From Marisa cornuarietis (lineage: Eukaryota; Mollusca; Gastropoda; Architaenioglossa; Ampullariidae), in NCBI GenBank assembly GCA_004794655.1, contig SMMW01000042.1, forward strand, positions 186,001 to 250,000: a stretch of 64,000 nucleotides of DNA, written 5' to 3'. Numbering within the stretch: the first letter of the stretch is position 1; each line of letters starts with the position of its first letter. The position numbers and the translations under genes are program-made. Below the pieces are notes generated by a model that had not been told where the DNA came from, searched no databases, and saw nothing but the letters and a program-made list of their open reading frames with translations. Below are positions 20,936 through 32,974 of this stretch, one piece after another.

Positions 20936-22037
20936 GAATAAGATTAATGAATCGTGAATGTCGCCGATGTTCTTGTACCTGAATATGACAAGAGCATGAG
21001 ATGTAGTTTAACCTACGAAAAGGAAGAAAAATAAAAGTAGAAAGGGACACAACATCAAAACTGGTTGCAACCTTCAGTTGAATGGTTATGTCCCGTGAGC
21101 TGCACTAGCAGGTAACTCTACCCTTACGCACCATTTGATGTTAGAAGGAGGCATAGTAGTTTTCTCCCTTGCCTCGTTTTTTCCCCCTTCCATACCTCAC
21201 CCACACTAACCCCCTAAAAAATATTTCGTGTGCTTCAGTGTCCTTCCCAGAGATGCCAACGTTAGCTCTAATCCAGCGATGCCGACCACTTCAAGTCTCC
21301 ATGCTTTTCTCCCGCACGAGAATAATTGAATAATAAGTCGTAGAGCTTACCCTCCTTACTAAGTACCCTGCCCAAACTATCAGGAACGTGAGAATGAAAC
21401 TGAGATAATACTGCTTAATAATCGTCATTTTTGGCGACAAATGTTATGATGATGATGAAGAAGAGTATGATTAAACTTTATTTGAATCCTGTGGACAAAG
21501 AGGATAGCTAGACAAGGACAGTTACCAGGTGTAATATGTCGATAAATGTCTCGATAAACATGTCCGTAAATCTGGATGCTATTTTTTGTATGTATTCTAT
21601 TTTTTAGGGGACGTATTATTCTTATGGAAGAAGTTAGAAAACATTCTCTTTTCAAGTTTTTGAAAAACTGCATACAATTTTCTAGATAGCTCTGAGAAAC
21701 TTATTTTCCAAACTTGTTTTAAAAACTGTTTCATATATTGTTTGGGAAGTTACTCTGTTCCGCCTCTCCCCTCGAAAATTAAAACATCTCAGTTTCTACA
21801 ATGTTTTCGAACGTCTAAACATTCTCATTTTACGTTAGCACAGTGGCAGATAATTTGATATTTATTCTTTATACGAGCTTCACAATCAGTTACCTTAAAG
21901 TGTTTAAATAACGGATCAGTGTCCTTCTATCGTTGTTGGACAGACTTTGATAATGTTTTTTGGTGATAAACGCATGCAAGATTTAGTTATAGGTAACGGA
22001 ACATATGCATTTTTGTTTTGTTTCATACTTCAGTTAA

Positions 22038-22038
<1 letters not shown>

Positions 22039-22087
<49 letters not shown>
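22039..22087. repeat. (CA)n microsatellite
   Basis: An uninterrupted (CA)n run of about 24 units. Confidence 0.95.
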
Positions 22088-22090
<3 letters not shown>

Positions 22091-22429
22091 CCGTAAGGGA
22101 AATGCAGCTATTAATGTTGCCATTTACATAACAGAATGTCTGAAAATAAGAGTACCATGATAATCTACATATAATCGTGCAATATTGAATGTCGTTGTAT
22201 TTTGTTTACTAGTAAGTTGAAGCCTCAAACACAATTAAACATTGATCTTATACAGCCACCCACTGTTAACATGGATGTAAACAGCAGTATGTGTTGTTGA
22301 TATTGGTGAAATGGCCTTCCGAAAACTGAATAAAATTATTATTATTATTATTATTACACACGCACACACAGGCCGACGCACGCACGCACACACGCACACA
22401 CAGGCCGAGGAGAATAGATCGTTTTTCCC

Positions 22430-22690
22430 CTACACGTACCCGTCGAACGATTCCACCCCTGGCGCACTGGTGTTCCCAGGTGCATGGTGGGCAAAAAGTA
22501 AGACGACATGGCGTGCTAAACCTCAAGAGAATTGTCTTCCTTTTAACGGGTCGATCGGCGGCGCCGCCGTCCGGCGACCTTATCGACGATAAGATCAATG
22601 GCGTGCGATCGAGCAACCCAATGTTGCCTGCGACCGTTTTGTGTGCTGCACGTCCGCGCGCTATCGGCCTGATAAATGAACGTGCAGGGC
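22430..22690. promoter_or_regulatory. CpG-rich island-like segment with inverted repeat
   Basis: A CpG-dense block in AT-rich surroundings, with GGCGGCGCCGCCGTCC and the inverted repeat CTTATCGACGATAAG. No exon or ORF of clear coding quality adjoins it. It might be an unannotated promoter or an old GC-rich repeat. Confidence 0.25.
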
Positions 22691-23091
22691 TCGAAGGTTA
22701 AATGGTTTTGTATTCATCTGTAACGTGAAGGCGACTTGCTTGGCCACGTTTTCAGAAAGACCTTGTCAGACTAATCTGACGTTCATTGGGGTGGGCGACA
22801 CGTCAAAGGTTACCCGTGTCACAAGTCTCCGACTCCACACAGCGACAGAGGTCTTCCGGTTTGTTAAGGTCTCTGGCTTGAGAAAGATTCTGGAAAAAAG
22901 TCTCAGGTTAAAGGGCAGCTCAGATGGATGAGATTGGGAGGAAGGAGCTGACGCTGTAATTTATGAGAAAAACGTTTTTTCTTTAGATCTTGAATTCAGG
23001 TAATGACTGAGCATTAAAGTAAGAAGAGAAATGTCGTGTTCTTGTCATACTATAACTCTCAAGATTATAGAGGAAATGAAAAATACGTAAA

Positions 23092-23092
<1 letters not shown>

Positions 23093-23154
<62 letters not shown>
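23093..23154. repeat. (CA)n microsatellite
   Basis: An uninterrupted (CA)n run of about 31 units. Confidence 0.95.
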
Positions 23155-23156
<2 letters not shown>

Positions 23157-23790
23157 TAACTATAGAACGACTATTGAAAAACCATACGTGGGATGGTAAC
23201 TGAAAGACCTGAAAGGAAAAGAAAGACGAGTTGCTGTAGTCGCTTGCCGAGTTCAGGTTTAATATATTCTTCCTCAGAGTTGGCTCAAAAAAGGCGATTT
23301 CTATATATGATGTCAACAAGCTCGAACCGAAAATCAAAAAGCCACGATTACACAGCTGTGAAAAGGGTACGGGGACGATGAGAGCAATCAACTATTAGTC
23401 CTGCAACAGCGGACGAGGGAACATATCCCCTGACCCCACAAGGCTCGACACTAGCTTGATCCTGTTCACCACTCCCTGAGAACCATTGTTTGGCGGCGAA
23501 CCTTTCAATGCACAACGATATCCTTCGTCTCTTGACGTCAGGTCACGTCACGTGTGGGCCACCCATTCTGACACCCGTACTACTCCTCTTCTTGCCCCTA
23601 CCCAATCTTTCTAGTTAACTCGGAGTTACTGTTATTTACTTAAGTGTCTTTAAGTAGGCTTGCAATGTCAAAGCTGCGAAGGTAAATCAGGACATTTAGG
23701 AACATAGAAAATGGTTTTGTGTATAGTACCTGTGAGCAACAGGGAAGTCGATATGGCTTTATTACGGATAAACATGCGGGTATCTGAGAT

Positions 23791-23860
23791 ATTAATAATA
23801 GTAATAAAGTTCGCTCATATGGCGCCATATCCCAGCCTCAAGCACAAGCTCATTACACTC
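23791..23860 (+). repeat. (AAT)n-associated GGCGCC repeat
   Basis: An AAT run, then TCATATGGCGCCATATCCCA, similar to the copy near 1.4 kb (which has a CGCCATACCACAGCCT run). Older and less certain. Confidence 0.4.
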
Positions 23861-24119
23861 TGCACGTCACGGTGACCACAGTCGACGTCACATGACGAAC
23901 AAGAAACTGAGCAGCCAAAAGTCAAGATACATTTCAGGAAATCTTCAGAAAACCAATGTTTTGGAGATGAGGAGGTCGCGGTTGTTAAAAAGAAAAATGT
24001 GACGGAAGCGAACGACATTCTCCAGACTAGAAAATCTTTAGATAAATTCAATCAATCCGCACTTCTGTGTAATGGGGAAAAATAGATCCAGTCCATCAGC
24101 AGAATGAGAAGGGAGTAAG

Positions 24120-24440
24120 CATAAGCATAAACATACACATAACTATGGCGATCCTTCACTGAAGGCTAAATAAAGACATAAACAACCACAGAAACATGGT
24201 GATCCATCGCTGACATTCGAACAGAGACATGCCAACAAACATGATGATCCATTACTGACATCCCAAACAGAGACATAAAAAACAAACACAGAAACATGGC
24301 GATCCATCATCATTGACATTTAAATAGAAACATATCACCAAACACAAAACATGACGATCCATCACTGACATTCAAACAGAGACAGATAAACAAACACAGA
24401 AACATGGTGATTACTGACATCCACATCAAAACATATCCAC
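24120..24440. repeat. 50-57-bp irregular minisatellite (aaacatggcgatccatcact)
   Basis: About six diverged units built on aaacatggcgatccatcact plus gacattcaaacagagacata. The unit length varies. No coding evidence. Confidence 0.8.
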
Positions 24441-24708
24441 ATCTCAGACGCAGAACTAAAGGAGAGGTCTCCGCCTTCAGACTGCTGAGTGAAGAAACTC
24501 TTTCTGTTATTATCCTTATTACAAAATTATACATTTTTATTTATAGTATGTAATAAGATTGTTATGGTGGTATGTACGAACAAGAATACAAAATATTTCT
24601 TTAATATTCCAGAAATTAGAGCCACAGTAAACTATTTTGTCACCCTACCCTCGCTATCCAGCAGAAACACGAGAGAAAGAAAGAGAGTAATAATAATTAA
24701 TTAAATAG

Positions 24709-24735
24709 TGGTGGTGGTGGTGGTGGTGGTGGTGG
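24709..24735. repeat. (GGT)n microsatellite
   Basis: About nine GGT units, the only long trinucleotide run of this kind in the window. Confidence 0.9.
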
Positions 24736-26277
24736 AAAACCGCAGATACGGGACCACGGCTGTATTTGTTCTGTATAGCTAAAGATATAACAGAGCTACA
24801 TCATATATTGATTTGATTTTGTGTACACATCAGTATACCGGGCATAAAGCTGGCATCGGTACGCATAGGAAATCAGATGCAGGTGAGACACACAGGTGAC
24901 TGGGAAAGACACGAGAGGACTGAGCTAGAAAAAAAAAACACCGGGCAAAAGAAGAAGGTAAAAATTGTGAACATTGTATAGGCCGATAGTCTACTACATT
25001 TCCAGGAAACACGTGTACACACGTGCATAACTCAAAGGTTCAATGGTTTTCACTGAAGTTTTATCCCAGCCCAGTTCTCAGTCGTACAGAAATGCAATGG
25101 CACTGTTATTTCAGCCCATTGCTTTGTCCTACGCCGAGAGCAATTTGGGTCGTAAATTCTTGGCTTACTTGCTACCTTGCCAGAGACAGTGCACCCCAGT
25201 CTCATAAAGAAAGACACACTTAGTTAAGAGCTAGGGCCAAGAGGAGGTTAAATCACAAGCTGTGTATTGTAGGTCACAAGCTTCTGTATTACTCAAGCTC
25301 TGACGCCTGTAACTCACATCAGTGGAAGCCAAATGGGCTTTTCAATTTGATTTTGACATGGTTCTGAAATTACGACTTTAATTTACGGGAGAAGTGGTTC
25401 AAACCTTATCGGGTCGAGCATGTGTGACGAGAACTACTTTACACAGCGATAGGCGAAGGTAACGGGGTATTAATTACCGTTCTTAAAAGGCTATCGGCGG
25501 AAAGTGCTCTGTGTGTCCCTATTCATCTGTTTGGAAAAGAGCGGCCACGAGACAAGCTCAACAGCCAGAACTGATTAATAGCGATCTAGGACTGCGTATA
25601 AATCTGTTTAATGCGAAACACGTAGGCATACTGGTCGGGTTGGACCTTCCAACTTTGCAACTGAAATGTATGCACCTCTGTATTTTTCATTAGTGCTTGG
25701 TCATTGAGAGATCTGTAGAAGTGTGTCACGCTCTTTTCACAAATGTTTTAGTTCTCAGGGTGTACGTGTTTGGACTCGAAAAGAATAGGCTTCTGAAATT
25801 TGGCCCTCGTCTGACTAGGAAACAGACAAAAGTCGCGACCATTATATGCAGATGATAATACATCAACTTACATGAGTTAGTATTAGGACTTACAGTGCGT
25901 AAGAAACGCTTAATATTGACATGTTGACATAATATAACCATTAACATTATCAGTCTGAACCATTTTCAGCTACTGCGTTTTGCTGTATTACATTCGCAAG
26001 ATACAGAAACATTTTACAATAAACGTGCATATGTAAAGTAATTGCCTTCTTTCTGTCTTTTCATGTCTGTCCATCCATAAATTCATCTTTTCTTGTGTTC
26101 GCGTGTGCGGGCCTCTGACAAGCAGCTACGGTCAATATTTATTACACCGTAGTATAAAACACGTGATATTTATTGTTACCACTAAATACAATACATCCAA
26201 TCTTTCTTGATAAACATAAATTAGTTACAGTAAGTGCTACATAATTAATGTGCGTTCTATTTCATTGTAAATTGTAT

Positions 26278-26548
26278 AGGGGAAGCGGATGGCCGAGTGG
26301 TTAGAGCGCTGGTGTCCGAACCGAGAGCGCGGTGGTTCAATTCCCGATAAGGGCAGCAAACTTCCCCCAGTCGACCCAGCTGACGGGAATGAGTACATGA
26401 CTCCATAGAGGGTTGGGGAAGGTAAGGCAGCGAGGGAGAGGAGATTGGCACCACCCTCATGTAAAAGCTGGCCACGAGAAAAGTGGGGTCTCTAACACCT
26501 CACTCCCCAACGGCCTGAAAAGGTTATGGGATGACCTTTACCCTTACT
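26278..26548 (+). mobile_element. tRNA-derived SINE (Leu/Ser-like head) with 10-bp target duplication
   Basis: The head carries an A box TGGCCGAGTGGT (26290-26301) and a B box GGTTCAATTCC (26334-26344), as in Leu/Ser-type tRNAs. A body of about 200 bp ends in GGGATGACCTTTACCCTTAC. A perfect 10-bp direct repeat, TAAATTGTAT, flanks it (26268-26277 and 26549-26558), marking insertion by target-primed reverse transcription. The spacing and missing stem pairing argue against a working tRNA gene. Confidence 0.85.
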
Positions 26549-26689
26549 TAAATTGTATCAATGATATATATATAATACTACATAATTACTTTCGTCATTC
26601 AGGAGGACTGAATGTTAGTTCAGTTGTTAAAACTCTGTAGATTTGTGTGGTTGCCTCGCAGTCTCTGGCTGCTTATTTGCTTATTTGAT

Positions 26690-26890
26690 AAGAAAGTGCT
26701 TTTATAATGGGTGATGAAAAGGGAGGAAAACGATGCACGCGAAGAAAACCTCCGATTCTGAGCCTGTGACAGAGCAAGTGTGACACCCGGATTGTGCCCC
26801 AGACGGGATCGGAGCTCAGTACCTTGCTGTACTGGTGACAGGCCACTGGGTACAGGCTGAAGCTATGAAGCGTGACGAGCCTGTGACTAT
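26690..26890 (-). mobile_element. Diverged copy of the Glu/Asp-like SINE body
   Basis: Read on the minus strand it shows the same order as the element at 6320-6550: ACTGAGCTCCGATCCCGTCT, a TGTCACAC run, CACAGGCTCAGAATC, then GGAGGTTTTCTTCG and TTTTCCTCCC. The head is degraded and the divergence is high, so this is an old copy. Confidence 0.5.
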
Positions 26891-27898
26891 TAACACCATC
26901 GTGTACATGCAGACACTGCACATAAGTGGTTTGTGATTTTAAACTGCATCACTGCATAACATAATACGAAGCCTAAGTGGGTCCATAGGAGTATTTATTT
27001 ATTTGGTATTTTTGTGCTCAACCAGATTGTCGCAATAGCAAGAGCGATTTGGATGTACTGTTGATAACTTTATAAAAGATTACTTTGAACTGTCCTGCAC
27101 TGTGTTACATCTGACACGAGCTTTTTAACAAATAATAAGCATTACGAAGGAATTTGTGCGGTTCGGGAAGCAGACGGGTGGAGTGGGGGTGTTTAGCCAC
27201 GCTTTGGTATGCACCCTCCGACCTATTTTATATTTTTTGATGGTGGCAGATATACAGAGGAGCACAAGTTAGCACAAGTCTTCAACACTACTCGAGTTTC
27301 GAAAGCGCCGGTCTCCATCTGAATCCACCCGTAACGAAAAAATAAATAACCGCTTTTTCTGCTTTCAACGCGCGACACGTTTGCAGATCGCTATCCACAG
27401 AGAGAAGGGAGGGGGGGGGCGCATTTCATTTCACCGTTACCCGGGGTATCTAGGCTAGCTAACGGGTTCTAAAAATACACCCTCACGTGACTAGGACGTA
27501 ACGGTTCTGTGGGCGCTCGAGTGAGAAGAAATGCCGTACTTACTTTCCTTGACTATCTCAGGGAAAGGTGCGAACTAGTTGACTAGTGTCTAAAGACTTA
27601 GCAAAGAGTTTGTGTTTTGTGCTGCCTGACACGAATACAAGCGCGCGAGTCAGCATGCAGACGGGAGTGCGGAAGTGAAAGTAAGACAGTTCAAACATCC
27701 CTACCTTCCCCAGCCGACTGGAGCACAGCATGCCTGAGCTTGTCCTGTCTTCCGTGAGATCTCATGAGAGTCGCTTCCCTTACTAGTCATTATAGCCAGC
27801 GTTTGATTCGGTGTCAACACTGCAAGTGCTCTCCCTCTCCCTCCCTCATCTCTCCTCCGTCTGCCCCTGTGTGTGTGTGTGCTGGGATGTCTCTCTCT

Positions 27899-27956
<58 letters not shown>
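27899..27956. repeat. (CT)n(GT)n microsatellite
   Basis: A short (CT)n run followed by a (GT)n run of about 28 units. Confidence 0.95.
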
Positions 27957-27962
<6 letters not shown>

Positions 27963-28616
27963 TATTTATCCGAAGTATTTTTAAAATTATTTCAATGAAA
28001 CTAATGGTAATTAAGTACAGGGAATAAACCCAAATACATTAAAGGTTGTGAGACTTTTGGTGAAACGAAAATGCACTGACTGCGAACAAGTTATACACAA
28101 TGCACTTCACTTGCATGACGATGGTCAGTCGTGACAAACACCAAAGGATGCCAGTGTAACGGGACGCTGTATGTGTCAAGTGGATGTGTGAATACAGTAC
28201 TGACGCAGGAGCTTTCACGGCTTGCAGACCGTAAGGTACATAACGACCAGGCACTTATTCTTCATCTTCCCGACTTTTCCGGTAGCGCTCATTGCTCAGA
28301 GGTTTTTCACTGGGCATCCTCTGACATATTCCAGCTAGCACTTAATGTTCAGCCGATCTCCGATATACTGAAACGTATGGGGCGACAAAAAGAGAGTGTT
28401 TTTTTAAATTTTCCTCTCTCTAGCAGTACAATTCATTTTATAATTTCGTTCGTTCGTTCAATTCATGTTATAATTATAAAATGCATTCTATAGCTATACA
28501 AGTCATTATATAACTATAGGGAGAAAATTTCCGTAAAACCAAAGTATTTTATTTATATTGTACAGAATATTTGCTAGCCAGTTCATTTTATATTACAATT
28601 CAATAGTTATAGATAG

Positions 28617-28862
28617 TGGATGGTTGAGTGGTTAGAGCGCTGGCGTCCGAACAGAGAGGTTCAATACCCGATTAGCGCAGCAAACTTCCCCCACTCGAAC
28701 CAGCTGGGGGGAATGGGTACCTGACTCCATAGAGGGTTGGGCAAGGTAAGGCAGCGTGGGAGAGGAGATGGACACCGCCCTCACATTCAGCTGGCCCCGA
28801 GAAAAGTGAGGTCTCACCCCCCAACGACCTGAAACGTTTAGGGGATGACCTTTACCTTTACA
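28617..28862 (+). mobile_element. Second copy of the Leu/Ser-like SINE
   Basis: Same order as the 26278-26548 copy (GGTTGAGTGGTTAGAGCGCT, GCAGCAAACTTCCCCC, CTCCATAGAGGGTTGGG, GATGACCTTTACC) but the B box is damaged and a few bases between the boxes are lost. No clear target duplication. An older copy of the same family in the same orientation, about 2.3 kb away. Confidence 0.8.
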
Positions 28863-29047
28863 ATTATAAAATGAATTGTATAGATACAGAGGCGCCCTCT
28901 GGAAACGCTGCTACCTGTACATTCTCCGATCAGCGGTGCGTAAACAAACCAGGTCACGCTGTCTGTTAACCTGAGGGTTTGTGGCGACATCGAGGGTTAT
29001 CCGTGACATCAAGAGCCGTACATGATCATGAACTTTGTCGTCCTCAA

Positions 29048-29048
<1 letters not shown>

Positions 29049-29090
<42 letters not shown>
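29049..29090. repeat. (CA)n microsatellite
   Basis: An uninterrupted (CA)n run of about 21 units. Confidence 0.95.
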
Positions 29091-29092
<2 letters not shown>

Positions 29093-30489
29093 TATATCAC
29101 CAAAAGCGCATTATTTACACGCAATTGAATTTTATTATCATCATCGTCAGTGGCATCAGCATCATCCTCTTTTTTGTATTTTCTCGCCATTTCTTTCTCA
29201 TTAGGGTTAAGCTCTCTACTCTTCCTTCTCTGTCTGTGTGTGTGTGTGTGTTCGTAGTCTTCGCTATTACAGGAATGAACAGGCATCCCATTTCCAAGAC
29301 ACGCTGAAAGACACGCTGTGGGGAAGGCCTACCTGTGGGGGAAGGAAATAAAATACTGACCAGCGGGTGACCATGGAGACTGAGCCGACTGCGAACAGAG
29401 ACTTGTCGGGGTCACCAATGTCTTGACCTTGTTCACACGTAAACGTCCTCCATCCTGCTGCACGTCTCCCTAATGGCGAGGTGGAGGGGGGGGGGCTGGA
29501 TGGGAAGGTTCTTTACTCGACATCTTGATCGGTAGCCGGGAAGGATGGGTAAGTTTCTTTTTGCTCGGCATTCTGTTTTCTGTCCTGGGACGCAAAAGGC
29601 AAAGTCTAAAGACGGAAAAGAAGAAAGCGAGTGAACAAACGGCACAAACAATAATTGACAAAACCAGTTCGGCTAAGCTCGCGCCTATTCCGATGTTGGA
29701 GTGCAAATACATCAATAATTTCTTATTAGCAACCACCAGAGCAAGTACATTAATCACAATAACTATATATAAATAAGGACTTTAATATTTACTGGTATTA
29801 ATTAATTGACATTGTTAATCTTAAGCCATAGCACACTAAACCTGTACCAGTTACAAAAGTGACTAAGAAATAAATACAAAGTACAAATTTATGAGTGATC
29901 TTTGATTTTCAGTGTATTATACAGAAAACTTGCCACACTACTTTAGAGTTGTTATGAGGTATTTGCAAATAATGCAGACAGACGGAACTGAGAGAAAGAA
30001 AGACACTTTGACACTTGATATCTTTAATGTCTATGACTTCGTATTTACGACATGGGGAAGACTCGACTATAATATTAAATAAGCAAAGCAGAATATAAAA
30101 ATCAAAATGAAAAGGAACATTTTCGTTCCATTCAAATCCAGGAATGCATCTGTGACCATTAGGCAACAAAAAATGGATGTATGAGAGAGAGAGAAAGAGG
30201 AGGGTCTGGAATGAGAGATAATGTGAAGTTGGTTGCCATGGCAGCCAACGGAAAGGCCTACTACAGCAGTATGATTAAATGGTTTCCTACAAAACTTTAA
30301 AATCTTTAAAAATAATTTTAAGCACAGAAGATAACATGAAGATAAATAATTAATAATAGCAGCAGTATCTGGTTAAACCAGAAATGTTGAAGCCTGTCCT
30401 AGTTTGTTAAATATGAATTTCCTACCATCCAATAAAGCAGTTCAGGGCAAGTGACTGAACCTAAATACGGCAACATTTATGCGCAACAC

Positions 30490-31010
30490 AGCACACATGT
30501 CCCATAACATAAAAACTTCGGACACATAAGAAACCGGCATATATCCAACAGCCATGTATAAAACTGAGATGTACATGCTGACATATAAGAAACTGAAATG
30601 CATAAACTAGCATATATCAAGCTTATACGTATAAGCTGGCGTACATCCAACTGACGTGTATAAGCTGGCATATATCAAACGGCATAAATAAGTTGGCATA
30701 TATCAAATTGGTATGAATAAGTTGGCATACATAAAACTGGCATGCATAAGCTGGCATATATCAAACGGACACGAATAAGTTGCCATATATCAAACTGGCA
30801 TGCATCAAACTCACATGTATAAGCTGGCATATCTCAAACACATGCATAAGCTGGCATATATCAAACACATGTATAAGCTGGCATATATCAAACACATGTA
30901 TAATCTGGCATGTATCAAACGGACATAAATAAGTTGCCATATATCAAACTGGCATGCATCAAACTCACATGTATAAGCTGGCATATATATCAAACTGGCA
31001 TGTATATGGA
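30490..31010. repeat. 23-27-bp irregular minisatellite (ataagctggcatatatcaaa)
   Basis: About twenty units built on ataagctggcatatatcaaa with variable short linkers. Copies toward 30800-31000 are the most alike. Translated frames give repeated Met/Tyr/Ile-rich peptides and are not credible proteins. Confidence 0.85.
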
Positions 31011-31019
31011 AGGAATGGG

Positions 31020-32943
31020 AGGAGGAGAGGATTGTCTCTTTCTCCATGATACACCCGGATAGACGAGCACCTGAAATGCTATCATTTTCTTGACGGCACG
31101 AGTAGCTTAGTACGGTGTTAGATTCCTCCGGGTGCGATAATATTCCTTGGGTGGGTTAGCGTCTGACTCTCGATGAAAGGGTTTGTGTCTTGTCTGTCGC
31201 AGCCTCGCCCTGAGCGGGTGGACGTGTGTTGCAGGGCTGTGGACTTGTTCTCAGGAATTAGTGGGGTTTTCTTCTGCTGCTCACTCAGCCGTGTCTTTCT
31301 TTTTTTCCACCTGTCACCGGCCGCTCGCTAGGGGGATGGCGTCGAGCTCAGACCGAAGGAAAATCGCAAGAAGTCAAACATCATCACCGTCTACACAGGT
31401 GTACTATAACAGAGTATTATTACTATTGTTAATCGCAGCTGACGTCAGAGAAATTTAGGATGTAACAGAAAAAGTGTTTATTATGGGAATGATACGTAGA
31501 AATCAAATTCTTGGAGACCAGCTGGTTCTTGGGGACAGCAGACTCTTTAACCATACCAGACGGTGACGAGACACCGGAAATCAAAGTGACTAGCCGATGA
31601 CACGACAATGACAGTAGTCAGGTGTGATAATGTGATGATTCCGTTATCTAAGAACACAGTCGACAGCGATCGTGTGTACTAATGAGATATTTCATACACA
31701 TGAGTGTGGATGTTGCTATGATATGATGATGTGTTTTTTTACAGACTTAGAGCTAAGTTCATCTCAATTCTAGTAAGAGAGACAAAATAAAATCATGTCG
31801 CTGACTGGTGATAATGGAAGTGAATTACACAAAAAAGGTCAGTAAGAACACAGTGACGAGGAGGGCAGGTCTCAACGTTTATCAGATATGGCACCTTGTA
31901 CTCGAAGAAAAAATAATTATAAAAAATGCGAAGAAAATGTGTGGATGACGCGTTGGGGGGTTGGGGACACTGAGAGGTGAGCATGCCTTTACACAACTTC
32001 CATGAACATTTATAAAACGATTGCGATCAAAATGATAACATTTCATTTGAAACCTGACCACGTCAGTACAAGAAGAAATGGCAGGGCATACAAGCAATGC
32101 CAGCATTTAATAACAGTCCAAAACAAAGCACGCGTGAAAAGGTGCGCAGGTCCAGGTGAGACAGGGTCAGAGGTGAATCTACCTGTTGAGATGGGAATTT
32201 ACGGTAAAAAAACCTCTAGTTTGAATGTATGACAAAAGTGACGAATAACATAGTCTAGGGCAGGGACTTTCAAAGGCTTGGATCTCCTTTAAAAAAAAAT
32301 AATAATAATATGCAGTCTGTGACGCTGTACCAGCAGGAGATCTTCGAATGAAAGGAATCGTGTCTAATGGGTGGTAAGGGGGAAACAACAGCTCTAACTA
32401 GGAGACCTAAGTAACACGTTGTATACGGCAATTTTACGTTTAACATGAACATCGAGCGGCAATAATCATCTTCACAGTCGTCGTCCCCTGCTAATCCCAG
32501 CTGAATGCTCCACACTTCCCATCTCTCATTTTCACTTCACGCTCACGGAACCACGGGCCGACAGGACCTGTCATTAATACAACAGCTTGAACTCTACGCC
32601 TTCTGTTTTCCTGCCTAGAAAAGCCCTTTATACGGCCTACAAGCGCCCTCTAGAGTACTCCAGTGCCTGCAAATACACCCTTACAGTATATGCAGCTTCA
32701 AGCAGCACTTCCAACAAACGGCACTATTCACACTGGAAAAACGAATGAGCCCCAGCACGTTAAAGTTCATTGACTGAAAAAGGTCAAAAGGAACTGAAGC
32801 CTGCGGGACTACGGCGATCGTGAAGTCTTCAGGTCGAAAAGGAACCGAAGCAACCAACACGAAAGGGGCACCACATTCCAAACGCTCGTTGGAGGCAGGT
32901 CAAAAACACACACCAGCACCAAGTGCAATACGAAAAATGTCAG

Positions 32944-32974
<31 letters not shown>

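Larger units (their letters stand above)
17530..26260. other. Non-coding stretch with minisatellites and CA arrays
   Basis: Contains minisatellites at 20.1-20.9 and 24.1-24.4 kb, CA arrays at 18.5, 22.0 and 23.1 kb, a CpG-rich block at 22.4-22.7 kb and an old short repeat at 23.8 kb. Open frames here are short or repeat-driven. Confidence 0.6.

Noticed and set aside
26278..26350. A tRNA gene (clear A and B boxes)
   Set aside because: The acceptor and anticodon stems do not pair well, the sequence runs into a shared SINE body, and a target duplication flanks the whole unit.
27690..27765. Acceptor-like CCTACCTTCCCCAG, short ATG frame MPELVLSS and donor GTGAGATC on the plus strand
   Set aside because: Eight codons are too few to judge and no partner exon was found.
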